DNA of 64,000 nt from CAIQQQ01 sp040399685 (GCA_040399685.1 JBBART010000005.1:120891-184890), one strand, 5' to 3'. Shown: positions 49,020 to 58,381, counted from the stretch's first letter. A program made the numbers and translations. The notes: generated by a model not told the origin, from the sequence alone.

Positions 49020-49851
49020 TTCTGTTGTGATTGCCGTTGCCATCACCGGGTCCGTTCCGCGCAAGCGGGACAACCCGGCGGTGCCGACGAATCCTGCCGA
49101 ACAGGTGGAAAGCACCCACGCAGCGTTCGAGGCGGGCGCCACCCTGGTGCATATTCATGTTCGCAACCCTGACGAAAGCCCGTCATCTGACCCGGATCTG
49201 TTTCGACAGGTTCAGGAAGGCTTTGCGAAGCATTGCCCTGGGATGGTCATCCAGTTCTCCACCGGCGGTCGTGGGCGGGACCAGGCGGCACGTGGAAACG
49301 CGTTGAACCTGCGACCGGATATGGCGTCGCTGTCAACCGGGTCTGTGAACTTCCCCAGTATCGTCTATGAGAACGCGGCTTCGCTGGTGGTCGATCTGGC
49401 CACCAAGATGCAGACTAACAATGTTCTGCCCGAGATCGAGATTTTCGACCTGTCGCACCTGCATGGCGCGCGCCGCCTGGTGGATGCCGGGTTGATGAAC
49501 GAACGTCCGCATGTGCAGTTCGTCATGGGCGTGAAAAACGCGATGCCGGCCGAGGAGCGGTTGCTTGACCTGATGCTTGGAGAGTTGCGTGTGGTATTGC
49601 CGAACGCAACCTGGACCGCTGCCGGTATTGGTCAGAACCAGGCGGTGGTGATGGAGTGGGCGTTGGCACGTGGGGCGAGCGCCGTTCGCACCGGACTTGA
49701 AGATAATGTTCGCATCTCACGCGACCGTTTGGCCGCCAGCAACGCCGAGTTGGTGCAACGCGCGGCCGAAGCTGTGGCACGGCATGGCCGTACAATTGCC
49801 ACACCGGCGCAGGCCCGGGCGGCACTGGGCCTGCCTGCGATGATTGGCTGA
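49012..49851 (+). CDS. Beta-keto acid cleavage enzyme (BKACE, DUF849)
   Basis: BKACE-family TIM-barrel protein (279 residues). These Zn enzymes condense a beta-keto acid with acetyl-CoA and release acetoacetate plus a new acyl-CoA. Visible features are ITGSVPRKRDNPAVPTNPAEQVE at the N-terminus, Zn ligands H47 and H49 (LVHIHVRNPDE), STGGRGRDQAARG, and the C-terminal EDNVRISRDRLAASNAELVQRA. ATG at 49012 lies inside the pcaG end, so it is co-expressed with the dioxygenase. Beta-ketoadipate is a likely substrate, which would give succinyl-CoA and acetoacetate; this is an inference from context. Confidence 0.9.
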   Translation: MPDSVVIAVAITGSVPRKRDNPAVPTNPAEQVESTHAAFEAGATLVHIHVRNPDESPSSDPDLFRQVQEGFAKHCPGMVIQFSTGGRGRDQAARGNALNLRPDMASLSTGSVNFPSIVYENAASLVVDLATKMQTNNVLPEIEIFDLSHLHGARRLVDAGLMNERPHVQFVMGVKNAMPAEERLLDLMLGELRVVLPNATWTAAGIGQNQAVVMEWALARGASAVRTGLEDNVRISRDRLAASNAELVQRAAEAVARHGRTIATPAQARAALGLPAMIG

Positions 49852-49854
49852 ACA

Positions 49855-50688
49855 TCAGTATTGCAGACGGGCAACCCCACGCAGTTCCTCGGGTGTGCTG
49901 GTGCCAAAGCCGAAGAATTCCAGATAGGCCGGAATTTGTTCGAACAGCATGTCGGTGCCCACCTGCACCTTGCAGCCCTTTTCGATCGCGCGGCGCAGCA
50001 AGGGAGTGAATTCCTCTTTCATCACGACTTCGCCGACGAAACTGCTGGGCGCCAGCCGGTCGATATCGATCGGCAGCGGGTCGTCGACATTCATGCCCAT
50101 CGGGGTTGCGTTCACAACGATGTCGTATCCGTCAGGGTCTTTCGAGCCGGTGGTGACGGAAATGGCCGGGTAGTGCTGGCGCAGGCGACCGGCGAGGGCT
50201 TCGGCGGAAGGTTCGTAAGCGTCGAACAGCCCAAGGGCGCTCACCCCTGCCGCCGCCAGCGAGGCCGCGATGGCGCAGCCGACCCCGCCGCTGCCGACCA
50301 CAAGGGCGCGGGCGCCGTCGATCTTCTGGCCTTTGCGGGCCACACCGCGCACGAAGCCGGCGCCGTCGAACATGTCGCCCAGCAAGGTGCCGTCTGGCCG
50401 CAGCAGGATGGCGTTGCACGAACCGGCCACTTTTGCGGTGGTGGACAATTCGTCCATCAAACCCACGGTGGCAATCTTGTGCGGCATGGTGATAAGTGCG
50501 CCACGGATGTTCTTGAGCTTGAACAGATTGGGCAGGAAGCTGGGATAGTCCTCAGCTGTGACACCCATTGGCACCACCACTGCGTCGATGCCCTTCATAT
50601 CGAACCACGGATTGTAGATCATCGGCGCCTTGAACGACTTGGTGGGGTAGCCGACATGCGCAACCAGCGTTGTGTTTCCAGTGATCAT
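49855..50688 (-). CDS. AroE-like quinate/shikimate dehydrogenase, atypical substrate motif
   Basis: Shikimate dehydrogenase family protein (277 residues). Catalytic K71 (ITMPHKIA) and D108 (MFDGAGF) and the NAD(P) loop GSGGVG (132-137) are kept. The carboxylate-binding GxPxxxSxSPxxHN motif reads GYPTKSFKAPMIYN (13-26), with Phe and Ala in place of the two Ser. It thus belongs to a divergent subgroup, likely oxidising quinate, shikimate or a related hydroaromatic acid. ATG at 50688 gives standard length; the frame further upstream is not conserved. Convergent with the BKACE gene (three-base gap). Confidence 0.88.
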   Translation of the reverse strand: MITGNTTLVAHVGYPTKSFKAPMIYNPWFDMKGIDAVVVPMGVTAEDYPSFLPNLFKLKNIRGALITMPHKIATVGLMDELSTTAKVAGSCNAILLRPDGTLLGDMFDGAGFVRGVARKGQKIDGARALVVGSGGVGCAIAASLAAAGVSALGLFDAYEPSAEALAGRLRQHYPAISVTTGSKDPDGYDIVVNATPMGMNVDDPLPIDIDRLAPSSFVGEVVMKEEFTPLLRRAIEKGCKVQVGTDMLFEQIPAYLEFFGFGTSTPEELRGVARLQY

Positions 50689-50891
50689 GAGGCTGAATCC
50701 GTTGCTGCCCGTGAGGTTCGTCAATGAGATAGGCGGCTTCGCATGGCGAATGCAGAAAGACAACAGCGACACTCGGATTTGATTTTGGTTTTGTTTGCGC
50801 AGCGCCCCGGCCATGACGATGCGCGCGCTCTCGACAGGCCCGTAAACCCGGCTACCTTGTCTGAAAGCACAAGAACCGAAAGGGTCACCCT

Positions 50892-51428
50892 ATGCCGATC
50901 TACTCTTTGGACGATCACAGTCCCGAGCTTCCCGATGCAGCCCAGCACTGGGTGGCGCCGGATGCGCATGTCATCGGCCAGGTGCGGTTGGCCGAGGACG
51001 TTGGCATCTGGTTCGGCGCTGTGCTGCGCGGCGACAATGAACTCATCGACATCGGTGCGCGCACCAACGTGCAGGAAGGGGCGATGCTCCACACAGATCG
51101 CGGCTTTCCGCTGACGATCGGGGCGGATGTGACGATCGGCCATCACGCCATCCTTCATGGCTGCACGGTGGGTGCAGGGTCGTTGATCGGCATGGGCGCC
51201 ACTGTGCTGAACGGCGCCAAGATTGGCGTGGGCTGTCTGGTGGGCGCCAATGCGTTGGTGACGGAGGGCAAGGAATTTCCGGACTATTCGCTCATCGTTG
51301 GCTCGCCCGCCAAGGCGGTGCGCACGCTGGACCTTGCGGCGGCGGAGAAACTGATCGGCTCGGCCCGCGGCTATGTTGCCAACTGGCGGCGCTACAAAAA
51401 GGGCTTGCGTCGGATCGATCCGGTCTGA
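50892..51428 (+). CDS. Gamma-carbonic-anhydrase-like hexapeptide protein
   Basis: Left-handed beta-helix protein of the gamma-carbonic anhydrase family (178 residues), similar to YrdA/PaaY. Hexapeptide repeats run from about residue 15 to 125. Metal-binding His residues fit H67, H84 and H89 (AMLHTDRG; GHHAILHG). The C-terminal helix AAEKLIGSARGYVANWRRYKKGL is usual. PaaY-type members act as thioesterases or anhydrases; which applies is unknown. ATG at 50892 with a weak upstream site. Single gene, divergent to the AroE-like gene. Confidence 0.9.
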   Translation: MPIYSLDDHSPELPDAAQHWVAPDAHVIGQVRLAEDVGIWFGAVLRGDNELIDIGARTNVQEGAMLHTDRGFPLTIGADVTIGHHAILHGCTVGAGSLIGMGATVLNGAKIGVGCLVGANALVTEGKEFPDYSLIVGSPAKAVRTLDLAAAEKLIGSARGYVANWRRYKKGLRRIDPV

Positions 51429-51531
51429 ACAGCACCGAAAGTGGCTGGACGATTATCGGTCGATAAGTAACACTGGATTCCGGCAGTTTTTCCCGATCAA
51501 CGAGGAGGGGCGCCGTTTGGGGGAGAAGCCT

Positions 51532-52587
51532 GTGGCGTCAGTTGCATTGCGGGGCATCCGCAAGACTTACGGACAGCTGACAGTGGCCGACGGGATTGAC
51601 CTGTCGATCCAGCACGGGGAACTCGTGTGCCTGCTCGGCCCATCCGGCTGCGGCAAAACCACCACGCTGCGATTGATTGCCGGCTTCATCGTACCGGATG
51701 CCGGCACGATCATGGTGGGTGACCAGCTTGTGTCCGGGCCCGGCCATGCGCTGCCGCCCGAAAAGCGCAACATGTCGATGATTTTCCAAAGCTACGCGCT
51801 GTGGCCACACATGACGGTGGCGGAAAACGTCGCCTATGGGCTGAAGCTGCGAAAGCTTCCGAAGGCGGATATTGCTCGCAAGGTGGCCGCCATGCTGGCC
51901 GTGGCGAAACTGGAAAAGTTGGCCGACCGTTATCCGGGTGAATTGTCCGGCGGCCAGCAGCAACGCGTTGCCTTGGCGCGGGCCTTGGCGGTGGAGCCGG
52001 AGACGCTGCTGCTCGATGAGCCGCTGTCCAATCTCGACACCAATCTGCGCGAGGAAATGCGGTTCGAGATCCGCCGGCTGCACGACGAGTTTCGCTACAC
52101 AACCGTCTATGTCACGCATGACCAGTTGGAGGCGATGACGACGGCAGACCGCATCGTGGTGATGAACGCCGGTCGCATCGAGCAGATTGGGTCGCCTGAG
52201 GATATTTTCCTGCGGCCGCAATCGGAATTCGTGGCGCGGTTCATTGGTGGCACGAATATTCTGCGCGGGCGCTCGTTTGGCCGCATGATTCAGTCCGGCC
52301 CGTTGTCGATCATGTGGGAGTTGGGCGAGGCGGCGTCCGGCAGTGATGGTGCGCTGTCCATCCGGCCGCATGAAATCGAGCTGAGCGCGCATGCCGAAGG
52401 CGGGCCAAACACTTATTCCGGCACAGTGTTGCGGCACACCTATATTGGTGCCCAGCGCGATTACCTGGTCGACCTGGGCGGCGACAACCATTTGCGCGTG
52501 GTGACCGCACTGGAGCAGCATTTCGCACCTGGGGATGTCATCGGCGTGCATTTGCCACCGCATCGGTGCCGGGCGTTGGCGCGATGA
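51532..52587 (+). CDS. ABC transporter ATPase 1 (Fe3+/polyamine type)
   Basis: ATPase of 351 residues: Walker A GPSGCGKTT, Q-loop MIFQSYALWPHMTVAENVAYGL, signature LSGGQQQRVALARAL, Walker B LLLDEPLSNLDTNLREEM, switch THDQLEAM and a C-terminal TOBE domain. GTG at 51532 (GGGGGAG six bases upstream) gives an N-terminus the same length as the paralogue at 62292; a TTG at 51517 with an even better AGGAGGGG is an alternative. Closely similar to ATPase 2 through the core. Overlaps the permease gene by ATGA. Confidence 0.92.
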   Translation: MASVALRGIRKTYGQLTVADGIDLSIQHGELVCLLGPSGCGKTTTLRLIAGFIVPDAGTIMVGDQLVSGPGHALPPEKRNMSMIFQSYALWPHMTVAENVAYGLKLRKLPKADIARKVAAMLAVAKLEKLADRYPGELSGGQQQRVALARALAVEPETLLLDEPLSNLDTNLREEMRFEIRRLHDEFRYTTVYVTHDQLEAMTTADRIVVMNAGRIEQIGSPEDIFLRPQSEFVARFIGGTNILRGRSFGRMIQSGPLSIMWELGEAASGSDGALSIRPHEIELSAHAEGGPNTYSGTVLRHTYIGAQRDYLVDLGGDNHLRVVTALEQHFAPGDVIGVHLPPHRCRALAR

Positions 52588-54272
52588 CGGCCATGTGGCG
52601 CAGGGTCGACCTGTCGATCCTGCTGTTCGCCCTGGTGGCGCTGGTGTTGGCGGTGCTGGTGGTGCTGCCGCTTGGGTGGCTGGCCTGGTACAGCGTGACA
52701 GACAGCGCCGGCAATCTCACCACGGCCAATTTCGTCAAGCTGGTGGCCGACCCAGCGATGCGAAAGCCATTGATTATCACGGGCCAGATTGCCATCGGGG
52801 CCGCGTTGTTCGCCTGCGTCGTGGCGGTGCCGTTGGCCTGGCTGGTGTCGCGCACCGATCTTCCGATGCGCGGCGCCATTCGCGCGTTGGTGACGGCCAG
52901 CTTCGTCACGCCGCCCTTTCTCGGCGCGGTTGCGTGGGAGTTGCTGGCGGCCCCCAATTCAGGAATTTTGAACCAGTGGGGCAGGGCGCTGTTTGGTCTT
53001 GATGACTACGACTACGTGTTTGATATCTATACCAAGGAAGGCGTGATTTTCTGCATCGCCTGCTACACCTTTCCCTATGTGTTCACCGTGTTGGCCAACG
53101 CACTGGACAACATGCCCGCCGATCTCGACGACGCCTCGCATATTCTCGGCGGTGGCGCCTGGGTGACGTTGCGGCGCATCACCTTGCCGCTGGTGCTGCC
53201 CTCCATTCTGGCCGGCATGTTGGTGGCGTTCCTGCAGGCGCTGACCATCTTTGGAACGCCTGCGATCCTGGCGTTGCCCTCAGGCTTTCACACATTGACC
53301 ACCAAGATCTGGAGCCTGTTCCAGGTGCCGCCGCAGCCCAATCTGGCGGCCGCCGCAGCGCTGCCGATGCTTCTGGTCACGCTTGCGGTGCTGCAACTGC
53401 AGCGCTGGTTGCTTGGGCGCCGATCCTATGTGGTGGTGGGTGGCAAGAACTCGCCGCCACGGCGGATCAAGCTGGGCTGGATGGCCCTGCCGGCTTTGGG
53501 CTTATGCTTTATGATCATGTTGGGGCCGATCATCTTGCCATATGGGGCGCTGATCAAATCGGCCATCACCAACAATCTGTCGGATGGGCTGTCGTGGAGC
53601 ACGCTGTCGTCGCGGCATCTGCACTTCATCTTGTGGGAGTTCTCCGGCACCCGCGATGCGATGGTGAACACGCTGATCCTGGGTGCCACGAGTGCCACGG
53701 CAGTGACGTTTATTGCCCTGGTGGTCGGGTATCTGGCGCATCGGCAGTTGGTGCCGGGGCATCGGTTCTTGCCTGCCCTGGCCATGGCGCCGATTGCGGT
53801 GCCGGGCATTGTGATGGGCGTGGGGTTGTTCCTGGTGTATACGCGCCCGCCTTTCCTGCTTTACGGCACGCTGGGCATTCTGTTCGTGGCGTTCATCACG
53901 CTGGAAATGCCGGCTGGATTTCAGCAGGTGCAGGCGGCGATGCGGGGGCTGCATGTGGAGTTGGAAGAAGCCTCGCGCATCTTCGGCGCCACACGGATGC
54001 AGGCGTTGATGCAGATCACCGCACCGCTGTTGCGCACCACCATCATCGCCACCTGGAGCATCGTGTTCATCGGCGTCATCCGCGAGCTATCCGCGACGAT
54101 TCTGTTGACCACGTCGAACACCAAGGTGATTTCGGTGGTGATCTACGACCTCAACGAAAGTGGGGAGCTTGGCGCCATCGCCGTGCTGGGGCTGTTCCTG
54201 CTCGTGGTCACCTTTGCCATCGTCTTGCTGGTCAATCGCCTGCCTATCCTTGGTGGGCGGACCGTTCGTTGA
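52584..54272 (+). CDS. ABC transporter double permease 1 (FbpB type)
   Basis: Fe3+-type permease (562 residues) containing two fused membrane domains, each with about six helices and an EAA loop: DLDDASHILGGGAWVTLRRITLPLVLPS in the first and ELEEASRIFGATRMQALMQITAPLLRTT in the second. Such double permeases serve iron, thiamine, phosphonate or organic-acid importers. ATG at 52584 inside the ATPase stop. Together with ATPase 1 and the binding protein at 55183 it forms importer 1. Confidence 0.92.
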   Translation: MTAMWRRVDLSILLFALVALVLAVLVVLPLGWLAWYSVTDSAGNLTTANFVKLVADPAMRKPLIITGQIAIGAALFACVVAVPLAWLVSRTDLPMRGAIRALVTASFVTPPFLGAVAWELLAAPNSGILNQWGRALFGLDDYDYVFDIYTKEGVIFCIACYTFPYVFTVLANALDNMPADLDDASHILGGGAWVTLRRITLPLVLPSILAGMLVAFLQALTIFGTPAILALPSGFHTLTTKIWSLFQVPPQPNLAAAAALPMLLVTLAVLQLQRWLLGRRSYVVVGGKNSPPRRIKLGWMALPALGLCFMIMLGPIILPYGALIKSAITNNLSDGLSWSTLSSRHLHFILWEFSGTRDAMVNTLILGATSATAVTFIALVVGYLAHRQLVPGHRFLPALAMAPIAVPGIVMGVGLFLVYTRPPFLLYGTLGILFVAFITLEMPAGFQQVQAAMRGLHVELEEASRIFGATRMQALMQITAPLLRTTIIATWSIVFIGVIRELSATILLTTSNTKVISVVIYDLNESGELGAIAVLGLFLLVVTFAIVLLVNRLPILGGRTVR

Positions 54273-54282
54273 GGAGTTTCGC

Positions 54283-55086
54283 ATGACCCAGATTGTGTAT
54301 GCCGGCGGCAAGATGTTGGCCGCGGTGGCTGACGGCGTTGGCACGATCACGTTCAACCAGCCGGAAAAGCGCAACGCGATGTCGGTCGAGATGTGGGAGG
54401 GTTTTGGCCAAATTCTGCAACGCTTCGCGGCCGATCCGGCCATTCGCGTGGTGGTGCTGACCGGGGCGGGTGACAAGGCGTTCGTGTCTGGTGCTGATAT
54501 CAGCCAGTTCGAACAGCAACGCGGTGACGAGGCGGCGCGGGCGGAATATGACCGCAAGACCAATTTCGGCCGGGCCGTGTTTGAGGCGTTCACCAAGCCG
54601 ATGATTGCGCGCATCCAGGGATTTTGTATCGGCGGCGGTCTGGCGATTGCCATGAGCGCGGATATCCGCGTGGCATCCGACGACAGCCAGTTCGGCATTC
54701 CGGCGGCGCGACTTGGCATCTCGTATGGCTATTCCAGCGTGCGCAAACTGGTGTCGCTGGTGGGGCCGGCAGAGGCCAGGATGTTGCTCTACACCGGCGA
54801 CCGCATCTCGGCTGCCGAGGCGCGTCAGATCGGTCTGATCAACCGGGTTGTGCCATTGGCGTCGTTGGACGACGCAGTGGCGAATTTGGCCCGCACCATC
54901 GCCACCAACGCGCCGCTATCGGTGGTCAGTATGAAAATGACCGTCACCGAGGCAACGAAAGACGAGACCAAGGCGGACAAGGCGGCAATCGCGGAAAGTA
55001 TTGCTGGCTGCTTCAACAGCGCTGATTACCGTGAAGGTCGGGCGGCATTCATGGGAAAACGAAAGCCGACCTTCACCGGCGCCTGA
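54283..55086 (+). CDS. Enoyl-CoA hydratase/isomerase family protein
   Basis: Crotonase-fold enzyme (267 residues): NQPEKRNAMSVEMWEGF, oxyanion-hole strands VSGADISQFEQQ and FCIGGGLAIAMSADIRVAS, and the SYGYSSVRKLVSLVGPAEARMLLYTGDRISAAEARQIGLI active-site region. The hydratase Glu pair is not fully evident, so hydration, isomerisation or another crotonase reaction is possible. ATG at 54283 with GAGGAG upstream. Placed between permease and binding protein of importer 1, hence tied to the imported compound's CoA catabolism. Confidence 0.9.
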   Translation: MTQIVYAGGKMLAAVADGVGTITFNQPEKRNAMSVEMWEGFGQILQRFAADPAIRVVVLTGAGDKAFVSGADISQFEQQRGDEAARAEYDRKTNFGRAVFEAFTKPMIARIQGFCIGGGLAIAMSADIRVASDDSQFGIPAARLGISYGYSSVRKLVSLVGPAEARMLLYTGDRISAAEARQIGLINRVVPLASLDDAVANLARTIATNAPLSVVSMKMTVTEATKDETKADKAAIAESIAGCFNSADYREGRAAFMGKRKPTFTGA

Positions 55087-55182
55087 TGGACCATTGACAA
55101 TGCAACCCGTCGCGCGCGAGCGTGTGGATAAGAACGTTCGTATTTCATGAAACGTCATCAAAAACGTCTTGGGGAGGCTGCA

Positions 55183-56235
55183 TTGAGCAAAACCAGCGTG
55201 TTGATCGGCCGTCGCACCATGCTCGCGATGTCCGCCGTGATGCTGTCAGCCGGGGCTGCGCGGGCACAGTCCAAGCCGCCTTCTGCTGAATTGATCGCCG
55301 CTGCCGTCAAGGAAGGCACGGCGGTGTTTCACACGTCCATTGACCTGCCAGTGGCGCAGAAGATGGTGACGGATTTTCAGGGCCTTTATCCGGGTATCCG
55401 CATCCAGCTTGAGCGCACCGGCGCCGAGCGGGTATTGCAGCGTATCGAGCAGGAATATGCCAGCAACATCAAGGCGGCCGACGTTGTTGAAAGCTCGGAC
55501 GTCACGATGTTTCTGGGCTGGAAAAAGAAGGGATGGCTGGCGCAATACGTGCCCAGCGAAGTGCGGCAGTTCTGGCCTGCCGAAGAGCGGGATGCCGATG
55601 GACAGTTCGCATCCGTTCGCGCCCAGCTCAGCGTGATTGCCTACAACACCAAGCAGGTGAAGGCCGAGGATGCGCCCAAATCCTTCGCTGACCTGCTGGC
55701 GCCGAAATGGCGCAGCCGCATGGTCAAGGCACATCCCGGCTACAGCGGCACCATCCTCACCTCCACCTATGCCACCGAGAAGGCGATCGGCTGGCCGTAT
55801 TTCGACGCCTTGGCCAAACAGCGTATCTTGCAGGTGCAGTCTGCATCGGACCCGCCGAAGAAGGTGGCGCAGGGTGAGCGCTCGATCATGGTCGATGGCA
55901 GCGAATATGTGGTGTTCTACCTCAAAGAGACGGGCAACCCGATTGAGGTTGTTTATGCCACGGAGGGCTCGCCGCTGATCTCGGGCCAGGCTGCGGTGAT
56001 GAAGGATGCACCGCACCCGAATGCTGCGCGGCTGTTTGCCGAATACATGTTCAGCCTGCGCTGCCAGCAATTGATGGCCGATGTCGGCGGCTCGCGCTCG
56101 TTTCATCCGGACGTGAAGCTTCCGGCCGGACGGCTGCCGTTGTCGCAGATCAAGGTGCTGCGGTCGGACCCGGTTGAGCTCGCGGCATCTGGTGAGGAAG
56201 TGAAAAGAAAATATACCGAGTATTTCGGCGTATGA
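55183..56235 (+). CDS. ABC binding protein 1 (Fe3+-type family)
   Basis: Periplasmic binding protein of the iron/thiamine/phosphonate fold (350 residues): signal peptide ending SAGAARA-QS, then ELIAAAVKEGTAVFHTSIDLPVAQKMVTDFQGLYPGIRIQLERTGAERVLQRIEQEY and ADVVESSDVT. The first domain lacks a clear iron-ligand Tyr pair, favouring an organic ligand. Start chosen as TTG at 55183, with GGGGAGG five bases upstream; the ATG at 55147 has no such site. About 96 bases separate it from the hydratase gene. Confidence 0.9.
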   Translation: MSKTSVLIGRRTMLAMSAVMLSAGAARAQSKPPSAELIAAAVKEGTAVFHTSIDLPVAQKMVTDFQGLYPGIRIQLERTGAERVLQRIEQEYASNIKAADVVESSDVTMFLGWKKKGWLAQYVPSEVRQFWPAEERDADGQFASVRAQLSVIAYNTKQVKAEDAPKSFADLLAPKWRSRMVKAHPGYSGTILTSTYATEKAIGWPYFDALAKQRILQVQSASDPPKKVAQGERSIMVDGSEYVVFYLKETGNPIEVVYATEGSPLISGQAAVMKDAPHPNAARLFAEYMFSLRCQQLMADVGGSRSFHPDVKLPAGRLPLSQIKVLRSDPVELAASGEEVKRKYTEYFGV

Positions 56236-56245
56236 GGAAATCTGA

Positions 56246-57625
56246 ATGACGCATGTTCAAACCGGCCACGCATTGGCTGAGACTTTGGCCGATTGGCTGA
56301 TCGCAACGCCGACTGAGAGCTTTCCGGCCGAAACCGTCACGATGGCGCGCAACCTGGTGCTGGACGTGGCTGGGTTGTGCGTGGCGGCGCGGTCTCAGGA
56401 TTATGTGCTGGCGACGCTGACCGCGCTGGACCGCGGCGGTGTCTGCACCGGCTTTGGCCATGCCGGTGGCTGGAGCGGATTTGACGCCGCTTTGCTGAAT
56501 GGCACAGCGGCACATGGCGAGGATTACGACGACACCTTCGAGGGTGGTCCGGTGCATTCCGGCGCCGTTCTGGTGCCGGCGTTGCTGGCCGCGTGCGAGC
56601 GTGAGGGGCTGGGCGGCGAGGCGTTGCTGCGCGGGTTGGTGCTGGGGTCGGAACTGCTGTGCCGGTTGAGCCTGGTGACGCCCAAGGCCATCCACAAGGC
56701 TGGGTTTCATCCAACCGCCGTGATTGGCGCCATCGCCGCGGGGGCGGCGGTGGCCGTCACGCTAGGCTTGCCGCGCGATCAGATTGTGAATGCCATCGGC
56801 ATCGCCGGCAGCATGGCGTCCGGGATTATTGAATATCTGGCGGACGGCTCCTGGACCAAGCGGATGCACGCGGGATGGGCGGCGCAGTCGGGTTTGCGCG
56901 CAGCCTTGATGGCGCGTGGAGGCTTCGTGGGGCCGCGCACGGTGCTGGAGGGCACGCATGGTTTCTACAAGGCGTTCGCGCCATCTGTGGTGCCGGATTA
57001 CAGCAAGCTGCTGGATGGGCTTGGCAGCACTTGGGTGATGTCGACCATCGCCTTTAAGCCGTATGCATGTGGCACGATGACGCAACCGTTCATCGATTGC
57101 GGCATCGCGTTGCGGGCGCTGGGTGTGCAGTCGGCCGACATTGCCGAAATATCCTGCGATGTTGGCGAAGGCACGGTGCATCGGCTGTGGGATCCGTTGA
57201 CGCTGAAGCACAATCCGCCGACGCCGTATGCGGCCAAGTTCAGCACGCCGTTCTGTATTGCCGTGGGGTTTGTCGATGGTCGCGCCGGGTTCGGGCAGTT
57301 CACCGAGCAGCGCATCCACGATCCGGAGATCCTCGCGCTGTGCGGCAAGATCAGCTACCGCGTTGATCCGGACAATGAATATCCGCGCAATTTCACCGGC
57401 CATCTGCGCGCCACGATGAAGGACGGCACGGTGCACGAGCTGCGCCAGCCGCACATGCGCGGCGGTGCGCGGGACCCGTTGCCGCAGGCGGAGCTTGACG
57501 GAAAATTTGCTGAAAATTGCGCCTTTGGCGGCTGGACCACGGCCCAGGCCGAAGCATTGCGCACCGCTATCGGCAACCTCTTCGCCCAACCAACCCTTGC
57601 CTCTCTCTCGGAGTTTCGCATTTGA
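56246..57625 (+). CDS. MmgE/PrpD family protein
   Basis: MmgE/PrpD superfamily protein (459 residues). Members include 2-methylcitrate dehydratase, cis-aconitate decarboxylase and iminodisuccinate epimerase. Features: LNGTAAHGEDYDDTFEGGPVHSGAVLVPALLAACE with the family H-x-x-D-Y-D-D pattern, HKAGFHPTAVIGAIAAGAA, and KRMHAGWAAQSGLRAALMARGGFVGPRTVLEGTHGFYKAFA. Probably acts on a di- or tricarboxylic acid. ATG at 56246 (GAGGAAA upstream). The stop overlaps the SDR start (TTGA). Confidence 0.92.
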   Translation: MTHVQTGHALAETLADWLIATPTESFPAETVTMARNLVLDVAGLCVAARSQDYVLATLTALDRGGVCTGFGHAGGWSGFDAALLNGTAAHGEDYDDTFEGGPVHSGAVLVPALLAACEREGLGGEALLRGLVLGSELLCRLSLVTPKAIHKAGFHPTAVIGAIAAGAAVAVTLGLPRDQIVNAIGIAGSMASGIIEYLADGSWTKRMHAGWAAQSGLRAALMARGGFVGPRTVLEGTHGFYKAFAPSVVPDYSKLLDGLGSTWVMSTIAFKPYACGTMTQPFIDCGIALRALGVQSADIAEISCDVGEGTVHRLWDPLTLKHNPPTPYAAKFSTPFCIAVGFVDGRAGFGQFTEQRIHDPEILALCGKISYRVDPDNEYPRNFTGHLRATMKDGTVHELRQPHMRGGARDPLPQAELDGKFAENCAFGGWTTAQAEALRTAIGNLFAQPTLASLSEFRI

Positions 57626-58371
57626 CCGAACTTGCAGGCCACGTGGCCGTTGTGACCGGCGCTGCCCGCAACATTGGCCGCGCCATCGCCCTCGACCTCG
57701 CGCGCGGTGGGGCGAAGATTGTTGTCCACGCCAACACGTCCACGGAATCGGTGGCTCAGACCGTCAGCCTGATCGAGGCCGAGGGCGGCACCGCTATTGT
57801 GGCCGGCGGCGACGTGACCAGCCAGGCCGACATGGAAGCCTTGATGGCCACCGCCGTTGCTGCGTTCGGCCGGATCGACATGCTGGTCAACAACGCCGCC
57901 TTGCGCCGGGAGACGAAGTTCGAAGACCTGGACTATGCCGAATGGCGCGAGGTGATGAGCGTTATCCTCGACGGCGCGTTCCTGGCCGCCAAGGCGGTGC
58001 TGCCGGCGATGAAGGCGGCCGGTGGCGGCACGATCATCAATCTCGGCGGCATGTCCGCCCATACCGGCACCACCGATCGGGCACATGTGGTGGCAGCCAA
58101 GACGGGCCTTGTGGGGCTGACGCGGGCGTTGGCGTTTGATCTGGCGCCGTTCAAGATCACCGCCAATTGCGTGGTGCCAGGATTGATCGACACCAAGCGC
58201 GGCAAGTCCGGCCATGGCAGCGCATCGCTGGCGGCCGCACGGGTGCCGTTGGTGGGGCGTCTGGGGCAGCCAGAGGAAGTGGCCAGCATGGTGCGTATGC
58301 TGTGCGGCCCGCAGTCACGCTACATCACGGGCCAGACCATGCATGTCAACGGCGGCGCGTTTCTGATTTAG
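57622..58371 (+). CDS. Short-chain dehydrogenase lacking the catalytic Tyr
   Basis: SDR-fold protein (249 residues) with TGAARNIG cofactor motif (12-19), NNAALRRETKF and a C-terminal GGPQSRYITGQTMHVNGG-like end. At the active site S145 and K160 are present, but the position four before the Lys, normally Tyr, is V156 (HVVAAKTG). It may have a different or lost catalytic mechanism, or bind substrate only. Start is TTG at 57622 overlapping the PrpD stop; GGAG lies eight bases upstream. In a catabolic operon with CoA-transferase and hydratase. Confidence 0.86.
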   Translation: MTELAGHVAVVTGAARNIGRAIALDLARGGAKIVVHANTSTESVAQTVSLIEAEGGTAIVAGGDVTSQADMEALMATAVAAFGRIDMLVNNAALRRETKFEDLDYAEWREVMSVILDGAFLAAKAVLPAMKAAGGGTIINLGGMSAHTGTTDRAHVVAAKTGLVGLTRALAFDLAPFKITANCVVPGLIDTKRGKSGHGSASLAAARVPLVGRLGQPEEVASMVRMLCGPQSRYITGQTMHVNGGAFLI

Positions 58372-58381
58372 GACGAATACG

